This document shows, piece after piece, positions 1 through 9,203 of a DNA stretch of 64,000 nucleotides; the first letter of the stretch is position 1, and the number at the start of each line of letters is the position of its first letter. A model generated the notes under the pieces. It was not told the origin of the DNA, did no database searches, and worked only from the letters and a program-made list of their open reading frames with translations. Source of the DNA: Oscillibacter sp. (GTDB lineage Bacteria; Bacillota; Clostridia; Oscillospirales; Oscillospiraceae); assembly GCA_022795445.1 (NCBI GenBank), contig JAAWGR010000001.1, forward strand, positions 84,743 through 148,742, read 5' to 3'. Position numbers and translations under genes: made by a program.

Positions 1-930
1 AAGAAACTGAACAAGCAGGTGAAGCTGACCCTGGTGGGCGAAAATACCGAGGTGGACAAGACCATCGTGGACTCCATCGGCGACCCCATCATGCACATGG
101 TCCGCAACTCCATGGACCACGGCATCGAAGAAAATGCGGAGGACCGCATCGCCGCGGGCAAGAACCCGGTGGGCGAAATCCTCCTCTCCGCCCAGGACAC
201 CGGCAGCGAGGTCATTATCCAGATTTCCGACGACGGCGGCGGCGTCGACGACGAGGCCGTCCTGGCCAAGGCGATCCGCAACGGCATCGCTTCCCCTGAC
301 ATCGAATACTCCCACAAGGAGATTTTGAACTTCCTTATGGCCCCCGGCTTCTCCACCAACCAGCAGGTGACGGAGTTCTCCGGGCGCGGTGTGGGTATGG
401 ATGTGGTGAAAAGCGGTGTGGAGAGCCTGGGAGGCACCGTTACCATCACCAGCGAAAAGGGCCAGGGAATGACTACTATCATGCGCATTCCCCTGACCAT
501 GGCGATCATGGACGGTATGGAGGTCTCTGTGGGCGACTCCATCTTTACCATCCCCATCAACAATGTCCGCTCCAGCCTGAAGGTTACAAAAAAGGATATC
601 CTCCACGATTCCGTGAACGGCGAGATGGTTAAGCTGATGGACAGCTACTACCCCGTCATCCGGGCCAAGGATTTCTACAACCTCCCCAGCGGCGCGGACG
701 ACGTGGAAAACGGCATCCTCATGTGGCTGGAATCCGGCGATATCTCGTACTGCCTGTTCGTCGACGAGCTGCTGGGCGAGCACCAGATCGTCGTCAAGCC
801 CCTGCCGTCTTATGTCAACAATTTCGACATCAAGAGCTATGGCATTACCGGGTGCAGTATCCTGGGCGACGGCAGCATTAGCGTTATTTTAGATGCAAAG
901 GGGCTTTACGCCGCGGCGCATATCGTGTAA
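1..930 (+). CDS. cheA: Chemotaxis histidine kinase CheA, C-terminal part (5' end outside window)
   Basis: The reading frame is open from base 1, so the ORF-track GTG at 19 is internal and the gene is cut by the window edge. What remains is the GHKL ATPase (N box VRNSMDHGIE, G1 box DDGGGVD, G2 box GRGVGMDVV) followed by the CheW-like coupling domain (from about residue 170). The missing part should hold the Hpt phosphorylation and dimerisation domains. CheA autophosphorylates in receptor arrays at the cell pole and passes phosphate to CheY and CheB. It heads a cheA-cheW-cheR-cheB run on the same strand, separated from cheW by about 130 bases. Confidence 0.96.
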   Translation, partial: KKLNKQVKLTLVGENTEVDKTIVDSIGDPIMHMVRNSMDHGIEENAEDRIAAGKNPVGEILLSAQDTGSEVIIQISDDGGGVDDEAVLAKAIRNGIASPDIEYSHKEILNFLMAPGFSTNQQVTEFSGRGVGMDVVKSGVESLGGTVTITSEKGQGMTTIMRIPLTMAIMDGMEVSVGDSIFTIPINNVRSSLKVTKKDILHDSVNGEMVKLMDSYYPVIRAKDFYNLPSGADDVENGILMWLESGDISYCLFVDELLGEHQIVVKPLPSYVNNFDIKSYGITGCSILGDGSISVILDAKGLYAAAHIV

Positions 931-1062
931 AATAGAATCATGGGCGCAATGGGCTGCCGCGCTCCAGCGCGGCGGTTCCGGCGTGTCCGGAGAGAACGGC
1001 CGGTCATTTCCCCGGCCTGAGAGCCGCGTTTGGAATTTGACCAACGGAGAGGAGCGAATGCA

Positions 1063-1551
1063 ATGAGTGCTATGAAAGAGGACGTTCTGTTCCAGGTGGA
1101 GAGCGATAACCCGGCTGTGGTGGACGAGGAAGTCGTCGAGAGCCGGAAATATCTGATTTTTGTCGTGGACAATCTGCGCATCGGCCTGGACGCCGAATAT
1201 GTGGTGGAGATCCTCAACAGCTATACGGTAACGTACTTGCCCATGATGCCGGATTACATCCGGGGCATTTTCAATATGCGCGGGCAGATCATCCCTATGA
1301 TGGACGTCCGCCTGCGCTTGGGCAAAATGCCGTCTGACCAGCAGAGCCTTCTGGTTGTGCTGAACTACGATAATATCCAGCTGGGTATCCTGGTGGACGC
1401 TGTGGAACTGATGCTGGATATCCCCAACGAGCTGATTATGCCCATCCCTGCCCAGAGCACCCAGAAACTGGTGTCCGGGATGTGCAGCCTGCCGGATGGC
1501 TCCGGCACAATGCTGGTTCTGGATTGCGACCAGCTGATGGAACATGCATGA
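1063..1551 (+). CDS. cheW: Chemotaxis coupling protein CheW
   Basis: A single CheW/SH3-like domain of 162 residues that bridges chemoreceptors and CheA in the signalling array. Recognisable features are YLIFVVDNLRIGLDAEYVVEIL, the NMRGQIIPMMDVR stretch and the VLDCDQLM end. The ORF track starts at a TTG (1030), but ATG 1063 has the GGAGAGGAG ribosome site just upstream and is preferred. It lies between cheA and cheR, 7 bases before the latter, so the three are probably co-transcribed. Confidence 0.95.
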   Translation: MSAMKEDVLFQVESDNPAVVDEEVVESRKYLIFVVDNLRIGLDAEYVVEILNSYTVTYLPMMPDYIRGIFNMRGQIIPMMDVRLRLGKMPSDQQSLLVVLNYDNIQLGILVDAVELMLDIPNELIMPIPAQSTQKLVSGMCSLPDGSGTMLVLDCDQLMEHA

Positions 1552-1558
1552 ATAGGAT

Positions 1559-2407
1559 ATGAGCGATATGACAGGACAAGAGAAGAAAAGCGGGGGCGCG
1601 TTTACGCCCATGGTGATCTCTGAGGCGGATTTCAAGCGGATGGCTTCGTTTATCCAATCGACCTACGGAATCGACCTCACCCAAAAGCGCCAGCTGGTGA
1701 CGGGACGCCTGTCCCCCGCGATCCGGAAGCTGGGCTACGCGAATTTTTCCGATTTCGTCAACCATGTGCTGGAGAAAAAGGAAAACGCGGAGATTACCTT
1801 AATTTTGAATAAGCTGACCACGAACTATACGTTCTTTATGCGGGAACAGGAGCACTTGGATTATTTTACCAAGAACATCATCCCGGAGATCGTGCGGCGG
1901 CACCAGAGGGACAAGAGCCTTGCCATTTGGAGCGCAGGCTGCTCCAGCGGCGAGGAACCGTATAACCTGACGATGCTGCTGTATGATTATTTGGGCCCTC
2001 AGGCAAAACAATGGGACACCAAACTGCTGGCGACGGATATTTCCGCCCAGGCCCTGACGAAAGCGCAGCGGGGGATATACACCCTGCCCGACACCATCCC
2101 GCTGGATTGGAAACGCAAGTATTTCAAGGCCCGCCCGGACGGTACCCATGCCGTGACGCCGGAAGTGCGGGAGAATGTGATTTTCAAAACCTTCAACCTG
2201 ATGGACCCCATTAACTTCCGGCGGAAGTTCGATGTGATCTTCTGCCGCAACGTGATGATTTACTTCGACCAGCCCACTAAGGACGCTTTGGTCCGCCGCT
2301 TTTACGACGCTACTGTCCCAAACGGTTATCTGCTGATCAGCTACTCGGAAACCCTCAGCCAGAATTCGCCTTACCGCCGTTTGGCGACCGCGACATACCA
2401 GAAGTAA
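1559..2407 (+). CDS. cheR: Chemotaxis protein methyltransferase CheR
   Basis: A 282-residue SAM-dependent methyltransferase that methylates glutamates on chemoreceptors, giving adaptation opposite to CheB. The N-terminal helical domain (to about residue 90) is followed by the SAM-binding motif SAGCSSGEEPYNL and the conserved DVIFCRNVMIYFD loop. Length fits the family. The start is uncertain: ATG 1559 has only a weak GGA-like site, and an in-frame ATG 9 bases later is possible. It sits directly after cheW and 31 bases before the cheB start. Confidence 0.95.
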   Translation: MSDMTGQEKKSGGAFTPMVISEADFKRMASFIQSTYGIDLTQKRQLVTGRLSPAIRKLGYANFSDFVNHVLEKKENAEITLILNKLTTNYTFFMREQEHLDYFTKNIIPEIVRRHQRDKSLAIWSAGCSSGEEPYNLTMLLYDYLGPQAKQWDTKLLATDISAQALTKAQRGIYTLPDTIPLDWKRKYFKARPDGTHAVTPEVRENVIFKTFNLMDPINFRRKFDVIFCRNVMIYFDQPTKDALVRRFYDATVPNGYLLISYSETLSQNSPYRRLATATYQK

Positions 2408-2438
2408 TCCTAGAACAACGGAGGTGGACCACATTACG

Positions 2439-3506
2439 ATGGATCCCAGAAAGAAAATCCGCGTCTTAGTGGTGGATGATTCCTCTTTTGCCCGCAGCAT
2501 GATCATGAACGGCCTCTCGACCCATCCAAGGATCGAGATCATCGGCTATGCCATCAACACTTTGGATGCCCGGAACAAGTTTGCACAGCTCAAGCCTGAT
2601 GTGGTGACGATGGATGTGGAAATGCCAGGGCAGAGCGGCATCGACTTTTTGAAAGAATACATTCCCCAAAATCCCATCCCGGTAATCCTGGTGTCCTCCC
2701 TGAACCTACGGGTGTTTGACGCTCTGGGGGCCGGGGCGGTGGATTTTGTGCGTAAGCCGGAATCCGGCGACAATAAGGACGCTTTTATCACCAACCTTGC
2801 CCAGAAAATCATTATCGCCTCTATGGCGAAGGTCCGGCCTGCCGCCCGGACACCTGCAGCGGGCGCCGGTGCGCTTGGAGCGGCTGCTTCAATGGCTGCC
2901 GCAGCTTTGGGCCCTTCGCCGAACCTGGATAATGTGATCATCGGCCTGGGCGCTTCTACCGGCGGTACAGAGGCAACCTTGGAGGTTATGAAACGCCTGC
3001 CGGCGGATATCCCGGCAATGGTCATCGTGCAGCATATGCCGCCGGGCTTTACAAAAATGTATGCCGACCGCCTTAACCGCCTCTGCAAGATGGAGGTGCG
3101 GGAGGCCAAGAGCGGCGACGAGCTCCACCGCGGGCTTGCGCTGGTGGCCCCTGCTGACTTGCAGTGCCGCGTGGTGCACATCGGCGGCAGAAAGTATACC
3201 GTTTCCTGTATGCCCGGAGAGAAGGTCAGCGGGCACCGCCCCTCTGTGGACGCGATGTTCCAGTCTATGTCCGAGGCCGTGCGCTGCAAAATGGTGGGCA
3301 TTATCATGACCGGTATGGGCCAGGACGGCGCCGCCGGCCTCCTTGCTATGCGCAAAAGAGGCGCCTATACCATCGGCCAGGATAAGGAGTCCAGCGTGGT
3401 CTACGGAATGCCGATGGTTGCCCAGAACATTGGCGCCGTCTGTACCCAGGCCTCCTGCGAGAATATTGCAAATGTTCTCCTGCGCCACCTCAAAACCCTG
3501 GGCTGA
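2439..3506 (+). CDS. cheB: Chemotaxis response regulator methylesterase CheB
   Basis: A 355-residue two-domain protein: an N-terminal receiver (VVDDSSFARSM; phospho-acceptor Asp in MDVEMPG; conserved Lys in VRKPES), an Ala/Pro-rich linker at about 130-155, and a methylesterase domain with the catalytic Ser in GASTGG, His in QHMPPGF and Asp in MTGMGQDGA. It removes methyl groups from (and deamidates) chemoreceptors once phosphorylated by CheA. ATG 2439 was chosen over the ORF-track GTG 2424 because the GGAGGTGG ribosome site covers the GTG. A terminator follows, ending the che run. Confidence 0.96.
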   Translation: MDPRKKIRVLVVDDSSFARSMIMNGLSTHPRIEIIGYAINTLDARNKFAQLKPDVVTMDVEMPGQSGIDFLKEYIPQNPIPVILVSSLNLRVFDALGAGAVDFVRKPESGDNKDAFITNLAQKIIIASMAKVRPAARTPAAGAGALGAAASMAAAALGPSPNLDNVIIGLGASTGGTEATLEVMKRLPADIPAMVIVQHMPPGFTKMYADRLNRLCKMEVREAKSGDELHRGLALVAPADLQCRVVHIGGRKYTVSCMPGEKVSGHRPSVDAMFQSMSEAVRCKMVGIIMTGMGQDGAAGLLAMRKRGAYTIGQDKESSVVYGMPMVAQNIGAVCTQASCENIANVLLRHLKTLG

Positions 3507-3532
3507 GCCAAGAGGGAATTTTACTGCCTGCT

Positions 3533-3575
3533 GGCGGAATCCGCCCCGCGTGGGGACCGGGTTCCGCCGTTTTGT
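3533..3575 (+). terminator. Rho-independent terminator after cheB
   Basis: A GC-rich stem with arms GGCGGAATCC and GGGTTCCGCC (one G-U pair) is followed by GTTTTG. It sits 26 bases after the cheB stop and separates the che genes from the sigma-D-driven flagellar genes. Confidence 0.75.
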
Positions 3576-3609
3576 TGCCTTTATAGAGAAATTTCTCCAT
3601 TACCATTCT

Positions 3610-3635
3610 TAACTTTTTGCTGTTCTGGCCGATAA
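3610..3635 (+). promoter_or_regulatory. Sigma-D (sigma-28) type flagellar promoter
   Basis: TAAC, a 14-base spacer and GCCGATAA closely match the Firmicutes sigma-D consensus (TAAA, N14-15, GCCGATAT/A). It lies 64 bases upstream of the flgM start. Placement in front of the anti-sigma factor gene and the hook-filament junction genes fits the known late-class flagellar logic, in which FlgM export releases sigma-D. Confidence 0.8.
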
Positions 3636-3698
3636 GATAAGTAATAAGTAAATAGTAGAAGTCCATGTAGAAATTTTTGACAAAGGATGTGAGATATC

Positions 3699-4004
3699 GT
3701 GTTGACTTCTTCCGGTTCCGGCGGGGTTTCTTCAGTTGGCCGGGCTAAGGGCTATTATCCCTATCAAAAGCGCGGCGGCCTTGCGCAGCCGGCGGCTGAA
3801 CCGAATTACGATTCCGCTACGTTCTCCTCTCTTATGGCTGGGAAGTCCACCCGGATGGACGTCGTCAGCCGGCTGTCTCAAGAGGTGCGCACCACAACTA
3901 CCACCGGCGATATCCAGGAACTGCGCCGGGCAGTGTCCGCCGGAGAGTATACCCCTGACCCGATGGCAATCGCGGGCCGAATTTTGTTGATGGTGGAGGA
4001 ATAA
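3699..4004 (+). CDS. flgM: Anti-sigma-28 factor FlgM
   Basis: A 101-residue protein with a disordered Gly/Ser-rich N-terminal half and the FlgM C-terminal helices (MDVVSRLSQEVR ... GDIQELRRAVSAGEYTPDP ... IAGRILLMVEE) that hold sigma-D inactive until hook completion allows export of FlgM. It starts with GTG behind AAAGGATG. The following gene begins two bases after its stop, so flgM and flgN are tightly coupled. A sigma-D promoter lies upstream, giving the usual autoregulatory loop. Confidence 0.9.
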   Translation: MLTSSGSGGVSSVGRAKGYYPYQKRGGLAQPAAEPNYDSATFSSLMAGKSTRMDVVSRLSQEVRTTTTTGDIQELRRAVSAGEYTPDPMAIAGRILLMVEE

Positions 4005-4006
4005 CC

Positions 4007-4513
4007 ATGGAAGACACTTACCGTTCCTACTTGGAATTGCTGGAAACCCTGCGCACAAAAATCGAGGCACTGTCCGAGCTGTCTAAGAAAAAAATCGAGG
4101 CGGCGGAAAAGGACGACCTGATGGCCTTGAATGAAGTGATCAAGCAGGAACAAGCGTTGTCGCTGGCCTTCCGGGGCTTGGAACTGAGCCGGGAAAAACT
4201 ACAGAAGGAAATGGGCATCCAGGAGATCGCCCTGTCCCAGCTGGAAAGCCGCTATCCCTTGGAAATGCGGGAGAACGCCCGGCAAGCCGTGGCGGCCCTC
4301 CAGGAGGAGTACCAGAGCTACCAGGGCGTAGCTAAGACCGCACGGGGCGTGCTGGAGCATAATCTATACGAGGTGGAGCGCGTGATCGCCAGCATGGGCG
4401 GCGCAGCGGCCGAGACGAGCCAGGATGCCGCGCCAAAAGCCGGGTACGCCCGCCCTGCTGCCGAAACCGTTGCGCCTCCCCCCCCCTCTATGCGGACAGA
4501 CTTCCGTGCGTGA
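4007..4513 (+). CDS. flgN: Flagellar export chaperone FlgN
   Basis: A 168-residue, mostly helical, probably coiled-coil protein (heptad-rich residues 5-120) with a flexible Ala/Pro-rich tail including a run of prolines. In this family the protein chaperones the hook-associated proteins FlgK and FlgL, which are the next two genes. The ribosome site GGAGG lies in the last codons of flgM. The family call rests on size, helical pattern and the flgM-flgN-flgK-flgL order. Confidence 0.85.
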   Translation: MEDTYRSYLELLETLRTKIEALSELSKKKIEAAEKDDLMALNEVIKQEQALSLAFRGLELSREKLQKEMGIQEIALSQLESRYPLEMRENARQAVAALQEEYQSYQGVAKTARGVLEHNLYEVERVIASMGGAAAETSQDAAPKAGYARPAAETVAPPPPSMRTDFRA

Positions 4514-4575
4514 GGCGGCCGCCCAGGGCAGGCTGTATTTTTGATTTCTTGAATCACTGAAAAGGAGTTTTGATA

Positions 4576-7047
4576 ATGGGCATTGGTACCTTTGGGTCCT
4601 TCACCCAGGCGCGGCTGGCAATTTATGCCGCCCAGGCCGGCATCCAGGTGACGGGCAACAACATCTCAAATATCAATACCGAGGGCTATACCCGCCAGCG
4701 GCTGGACCAGAGCAGCCTATATATCGGCGGCTCAGACCGCTACAGTTCCAAGTACGACCTGCGGATCGGCCAGGGCGTGCTTTGCACGGGCGTTTCCCAG
4801 CTGCGGGACCCTTACCTGGACCTCCGATTCCGGAATGAGTCCGCCTACGTGGGCTATACGGATGAACGGCTCGATACGCTGAACAAGATTGCCTATATCC
4901 TGGATGAAACCGGTAAGGGCGACAAGACGGAAGGGGCGGACTTCGGCCTGATTTCGGCGGACTTGGCGGACTTGGAAGACGCCCTGCGGTCTTTGACCCT
5001 CGATACCGGACACCAGGAGTTCGACAACCAGGTGCGGGCCGCCGCGGTCGCCCTGTGCGCAAAGCTGAATTCTTATGCGACCCGGCTTCAGGATGAGTAC
5101 AACACGCAAGTGCGGGAGCTTGAGAAGGAAGTGGAGGATATCAACGTTATCCTGACAAAAATCCGGGATTTGAATGAGACGATCCGGAACAGCGAAATCC
5201 ATGGACAGGACGCCTTGGAACTGCGGGATATGCGGAACAACCTGCTCGACCAGCTGTCGGATAAAATCCACATTGATGTGACGTACGTGCCGGAGGACAT
5301 CGGCGGCGGCGTGACGGTGCAGAAGCTGATCGTCAGCCTGGCGGGCGATAACCCGGATTCTACGGTGAAGTCCGACTCCGCCGAGCTGATCAACGGTATC
5401 TACGGCGCACAGATTTCCATCGATCAGGTCCCCCAGCCAAATACCAAATATGACCCCAATGACAAGACAAGTATGCCGTATCTCGATGCAAAAGGCAACC
5501 TGACCAGTAAATTGTCGGAGGCGGAACAGGTTCCAAAACCTAATCCAAATTATGATGCCGCAGTAACGGATACAACACTTCCAGGGTTTGGACAGTATTT
5601 GAAGCCGGATGGCACAGGAACGAATGATACGAATTTAGCCGCACAGGTGCCGAAGGAAAACCCTGATTACTTGAAATATCTGAAAGCGGACGGCACTGCG
5701 ACAAACGACCCGGCGGAAGCAAAGCAGGTCAACAACTCGAACTTCAACCTCACCGTTTCGGAGCTGCGGGATAGCCGGGAAAAGCTGCTGATTTATACCA
5801 ATAAGGATGTAAAAGAGATTTCCGCACAGGCTTATAAAGATGCAATCGCTGCCAACCATGGCCCCATTATAGAGGTTGATAATGGCGACGGTACAACTAC
5901 AGTTACCGTTTACCAGAAGTCTTCCAAAGGGAAGTACACAGAGACCACATACACGCAGAGGCCGTCTGTGGAGACGCCGCTGGATGACAATGACCTCTAT
6001 GGCCGCCTCCAGGCAATGCGCGAGATGCTGACGGAAGCGGGCGAGTTTACCGATACAGAAGTGGTGGCCGAAACGAACAACGACCCCACTGACCCGTACC
6101 GCAACGCCGATGAGTCGGCGCTGGTCAAGCGGGGGATCCCCTACTATCAACATGCGCTGGATTTGCTGGCCAACCAGCTGGCGAAGGTCATGAACGAGGC
6201 GAACAACGGCTTCATGATGGATAAGGATGGGAATTACATCTCGAAGGGCGTAGACGATAAAGGGAATACTATCGGTGTGCCAATTACCATTACTTATACG
6301 CCTACTGGTACGACCGATGATGTTGATTACGCGCTGAATGCGAAGGTCGCATGGGATGATATCCCGCAAGAGGTCCGAGATGCGCTGGAGACGGCAACCG
6401 GGCTTGACAGCACTAAAGTGGATGGAAAAACGATCATTGAAACCTATCTGACTGGCAAAGATGCGGATGGTAACGATATTATTGGCACAGATGGTAATCC
6501 CATTCCCCAAGGCATCAAGGTTGGCGTAAACCTGATCAGTAACCGGGGGGATACGAACGATGATACAGACATCACCGCGTCAAATATCTCCGTCTCCGAC
6601 GCGTGGAGAAAAGGCTCGGCGCTGGTTAACTCCTTCATCGCCGACCCAGGCAAGGGCGTAGAGCCCGCCAGCGGCGATAGCTCCAATATCCTCCATTTCC
6701 AGGGCCTGCTGGACTTGAAGCAGATGTTCTACCCCGACGAAACCCCTGATACCGCCGGAAAAGCCGGCCACGATCTTATGTTTACGGGTACGTTCCACGA
6801 GTATTGGAACAATGTTGGCTTTACCCTGGGCCAGGACCAGAATGTGATGAACAACCAGCTGGAGATGCACTACCAGAACGCGCTGGAGATCGATACGGGC
6901 CGGGATTCCGTCTCTTCCGTCGACTTCAATGACGAAGCCATGAACCTGACGATGTATGCAAAATCGTATAACGCCGCCTGCCGTTTAATGACCACCATCG
7001 ACTCAATGCTGGATAAGCTGGTCAACGGCACCGGCATGACCACTTGA
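4576..7047 (+). CDS. flgK: Flagellar hook-associated protein FlgK (HAP1), enlarged
   Basis: Forms the hook-filament junction. The N-terminal flagellar rod motif is clear (AGIQVTGNNISNINTEGYTRQ), and the C-terminal region ends in the usual NDEAMNLTMYAKSYNAACRLMTTIDSMLDKL helix. At 823 residues it is well above the common 450-650. The extra length lies in the middle, with repeat-like sequence at about 283-385 and more AT-rich, Asp/Thr-rich sequence to about 680. ATG 4576 is preferred over the track's TTG 4570 because AAAGGAG is 8 bases upstream. FlgL follows after 14 bases. Confidence 0.95.
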   Translation: MGIGTFGSFTQARLAIYAAQAGIQVTGNNISNINTEGYTRQRLDQSSLYIGGSDRYSSKYDLRIGQGVLCTGVSQLRDPYLDLRFRNESAYVGYTDERLDTLNKIAYILDETGKGDKTEGADFGLISADLADLEDALRSLTLDTGHQEFDNQVRAAAVALCAKLNSYATRLQDEYNTQVRELEKEVEDINVILTKIRDLNETIRNSEIHGQDALELRDMRNNLLDQLSDKIHIDVTYVPEDIGGGVTVQKLIVSLAGDNPDSTVKSDSAELINGIYGAQISIDQVPQPNTKYDPNDKTSMPYLDAKGNLTSKLSEAEQVPKPNPNYDAAVTDTTLPGFGQYLKPDGTGTNDTNLAAQVPKENPDYLKYLKADGTATNDPAEAKQVNNSNFNLTVSELRDSREKLLIYTNKDVKEISAQAYKDAIAANHGPIIEVDNGDGTTTVTVYQKSSKGKYTETTYTQRPSVETPLDDNDLYGRLQAMREMLTEAGEFTDTEVVAETNNDPTDPYRNADESALVKRGIPYYQHALDLLANQLAKVMNEANNGFMMDKDGNYISKGVDDKGNTIGVPITITYTPTGTTDDVDYALNAKVAWDDIPQEVRDALETATGLDSTKVDGKTIIETYLTGKDADGNDIIGTDGNPIPQGIKVGVNLISNRGDTNDDTDITASNISVSDAWRKGSALVNSFIADPGKGVEPASGDSSNILHFQGLLDLKQMFYPDETPDTAGKAGHDLMFTGTFHEYWNNVGFTLGQDQNVMNNQLEMHYQNALEIDTGRDSVSSVDFNDEAMNLTMYAKSYNAACRLMTTIDSMLDKLVNGTGMTT
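5422..5736 (+). repeat. Degenerate tandem repeat inside flgK, related to a segment of flgL
   Basis: Three degenerate protein units share the pattern QVPxxNxxY ... YLxxDGxxTxxxxxAxQV (for example YLKPDGTGTNDTNLAAQVP and YLKADGTATNDPAEAKQV). A related segment, YLKVDGSGTNNEADAEQ, occurs in flgL at about 7836-7895. The DNA is visibly more AT-rich than the conserved ends of the gene. The units are in frame and of unequal length, so this is an old, diverged duplication rather than a fresh tandem repeat. Confidence 0.7.
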
Positions 7048-7061
7048 GTAGGAGGTGCCGC

Positions 7062-8522
7062 ATGATTACACGCACAACAACCGTAGGCGTTTTGAAAAAC
7101 TACCGCTATAACCTGAACAGCTCCCTCACCACTATGGGCACGGCCCTGGGTAAGATTTCTACCCAGCGGAATTTTAACTCCTTTGCGGAAAATCCCGCCC
7201 TGGCCGCCCGGGCCTTCCAGCTGCGGAATGCCTATCTGCGTACCAGCAGCCAGTATAACGCAAACGATTCCCTGATCCATAAGTATGACGTGGCATGGTC
7301 CGCCCTGGACGGTGTGGAGAAGAATATCGATACCATCTCAAACAGCGGCCTGTTCTCCATCATCCGCGGCGAAAACGAGCCGGACGCCAGCGGACGCAAC
7401 GCCTTGGGCCAGGACCTGTGCGCCAAGGCAAGGGATATCGTCCAAACGATGAACGGCCGCTATGGCGAGGACTATGTGTTTGGCGGCGCGGAGACCTTGA
7501 GTGTCCCCTTCACCTGGGTCGCTAAAGAAAACCCCGAATATGTAGAGGACCCTAAGGACCCTGTGCATTTCCAGTATATCGCACAACCGGGTTTGGGTGA
7601 AGTTACCGTGAATGGTGTCGAATATACAAATAAAGTCGAAGACGCAGATTTTGAAGAAACTGACAATCCAGCTTATGCCGATGCTTGGCAGAAATATCAA
7701 GATGCCCTTAATAGTGCCACTACTCAGGAGGAAAAGGATGCTGCTGAAAGCTTGAATCCGAATACTAGCTGTCCTCAAATCCCTGAAAAAATAACCACCT
7801 ATAAAACAAACGACAGCTATAACGCGATGGCCAAATATAAGTACCTGAAAGTGGACGGCAGCGGTACAAACAACGAGGCAGATGCGGAGCAGAAGCTGCT
7901 TTACCGCGGGATTCCCGTGGACAGCATGGCGGAGGAAGATACGAAAAAGCTTGACTATTACATGAACAATGAAAAGAAATATATCGATATCGGCCTTGGC
8001 TTCAATGAAGTGAACGGCGAGGTCGTACCTTCCAGCGTCACCAACAGCGCCCTCCAGGGTATCTACTACCTGGGCGGCTACGGCACGACGTCCGTTACGG
8101 TCCAGACCGACCCGGACGACCCCAGCACGAAATACACTGTGGATAATATCCCGAAAAATATTGTATCCATTATGAACCGCCTGGGTACGATCATGATGAA
8201 CTGTGACCCGGATGACGGCGAATTCGCCAGCCGGGAAGAGGAAATCGAATTCTACGCCCTGGCGCAGCAGTATGAGGAAACAAGCTCCCTGGTGAAGCAG
8301 CGCTATACCGAGCTGGACACCAACTCCAGTTTCCTCAAGGCCAACGAGGAACTGCTGGTCTCCAACGCCGACAACCTGCAAGAGCAATTCATGGGTATCG
8401 AGGATATCGACCCTGCCGCCGCGATTTCCGATTTTATCTTCGCACGCTATGCATACGACAGCGCACTGAAGGTGGGCAACAGCGTCCTTTCGCAGAGCTT
8501 GATGGATTATATGAATTTTTAA
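7062..8522 (+). CDS. flgL: Flagellar hook-associated protein FlgL (HAP3), enlarged
   Basis: A flagellin-like junction protein of 486 residues. The N-terminal coiled-coil (NSSLTTMGTALGKISTQRNFNSFAENPALAARAFQLR) and C-terminal flagellin-like helix (ISDFIFARYAYDSALKVGNSVLSQSLMDYMNF) bracket a large central insert at about 150-330. Typical FlgL is about 300 residues. The insert holds the same YLKxDGxxTN motif as FlgK and is AT-rich around 7590-7860. ATG 7062 has AGGAGG 6 bases upstream; the track's TTG 7044 overlaps the flgK stop and is rejected. Confidence 0.94.
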   Translation: MITRTTTVGVLKNYRYNLNSSLTTMGTALGKISTQRNFNSFAENPALAARAFQLRNAYLRTSSQYNANDSLIHKYDVAWSALDGVEKNIDTISNSGLFSIIRGENEPDASGRNALGQDLCAKARDIVQTMNGRYGEDYVFGGAETLSVPFTWVAKENPEYVEDPKDPVHFQYIAQPGLGEVTVNGVEYTNKVEDADFEETDNPAYADAWQKYQDALNSATTQEEKDAAESLNPNTSCPQIPEKITTYKTNDSYNAMAKYKYLKVDGSGTNNEADAEQKLLYRGIPVDSMAEEDTKKLDYYMNNEKKYIDIGLGFNEVNGEVVPSSVTNSALQGIYYLGGYGTTSVTVQTDPDDPSTKYTVDNIPKNIVSIMNRLGTIMMNCDPDDGEFASREEEIEFYALAQQYEETSSLVKQRYTELDTNSSFLKANEELLVSNADNLQEQFMGIEDIDPAAAISDFIFARYAYDSALKVGNSVLSQSLMDYMNF

Positions 8523-8580
8523 TCCAGTGGATTTATAATACAAGAGGGAAACTAATAACGAAAGGAGCTGCGAATGATAT

Positions 8581-9189
8581 ATGGATCGACTGATAGAAAT
8601 CACAACAGTACCCATCGAAATTGAGATGAAAACATCCCGGGCGCAACTGCAATATACCAGAGGCACTGCGGAGCTGGAGGTCTCCCGGGACAAGGGCGGG
8701 CTAAGCATTAAAAGTCGTCCCATCCAATTGAATATAGACACCTTTGAGATGCGCAGTTCCATCATGCCGACACCAACCCAGACCGTTGAACAGAATGCGC
8801 AGGAGGGAAAACAGGCAGCCTATAAGGCGACCGCTACCTTTGCCCAGGAGGGAGAACTGTACCTCAAGGCCAAGCTTGGCGAAGGCGTACAGCTCCCATT
8901 TGCCCAGACAGCCCTGAGCCCCAAGATGTTCAGCCAGCCGGCGCTGGATTTTATCCCGTCAGAAGGCCCGGACATCACCTGGGACCCAGGCGAGATGAAT
9001 ATTCGCTACGAAATGGATAAACTAAACTTTGATTGGCGGATCAACCCGAACCAATTTGAATTCGTCCCCGGTGATATCGAGATTTCCGTGAAGCAGCGCC
9101 CCGAGGTCATCATCAAGTATATCGGCGGGCCGCTGTACGTACCGCCCTCTGCGGACCCGGAATATGAACCGGTGGACGTCCAAGCGTGA
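8581..9189 (+). CDS. DUF6470 / YviE-like protein of the flagellar operon
   Basis: A 202-residue protein of unknown function. In Bacillus subtilis the equivalent position between flgL and fliW is held by yviE, and the beta-rich sequence with repeated short strands (PIEIEMKTSRAQLQY, LSIKSRPIQLNID, WDPGEMNIRYEM) fits that family. No signal peptide or membrane segment is visible. AAAGGAG lies 13 bases upstream, a long spacing; an ATG at 8574 is out of frame and leads nowhere. The stop overlaps the first codons of the fliW ORF. Confidence 0.78.
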   Translation: MDRLIEITTVPIEIEMKTSRAQLQYTRGTAELEVSRDKGGLSIKSRPIQLNIDTFEMRSSIMPTPTQTVEQNAQEGKQAAYKATATFAQEGELYLKAKLGEGVQLPFAQTALSPKMFSQPALDFIPSEGPDITWDPGEMNIRYEMDKLNFDWRINPNQFEFVPGDIEISVKQRPEVIIKYIGGPLYVPPSADPEYEPVDVQA

Positions 9190-9203
9190 CAGGAGGTTCT
9201 GAT

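Noticed and set aside
889-1635. 248-aa minus-strand ORF opposite cheW
   Set aside because: Fully antisense to a well recognised gene, with no ribosome site or domain.
7338-8765. 475-aa minus-strand ORF opposite flgL
   Set aside because: Long only because of codon bias on the sense strand; flgL explains the region on the + strand.
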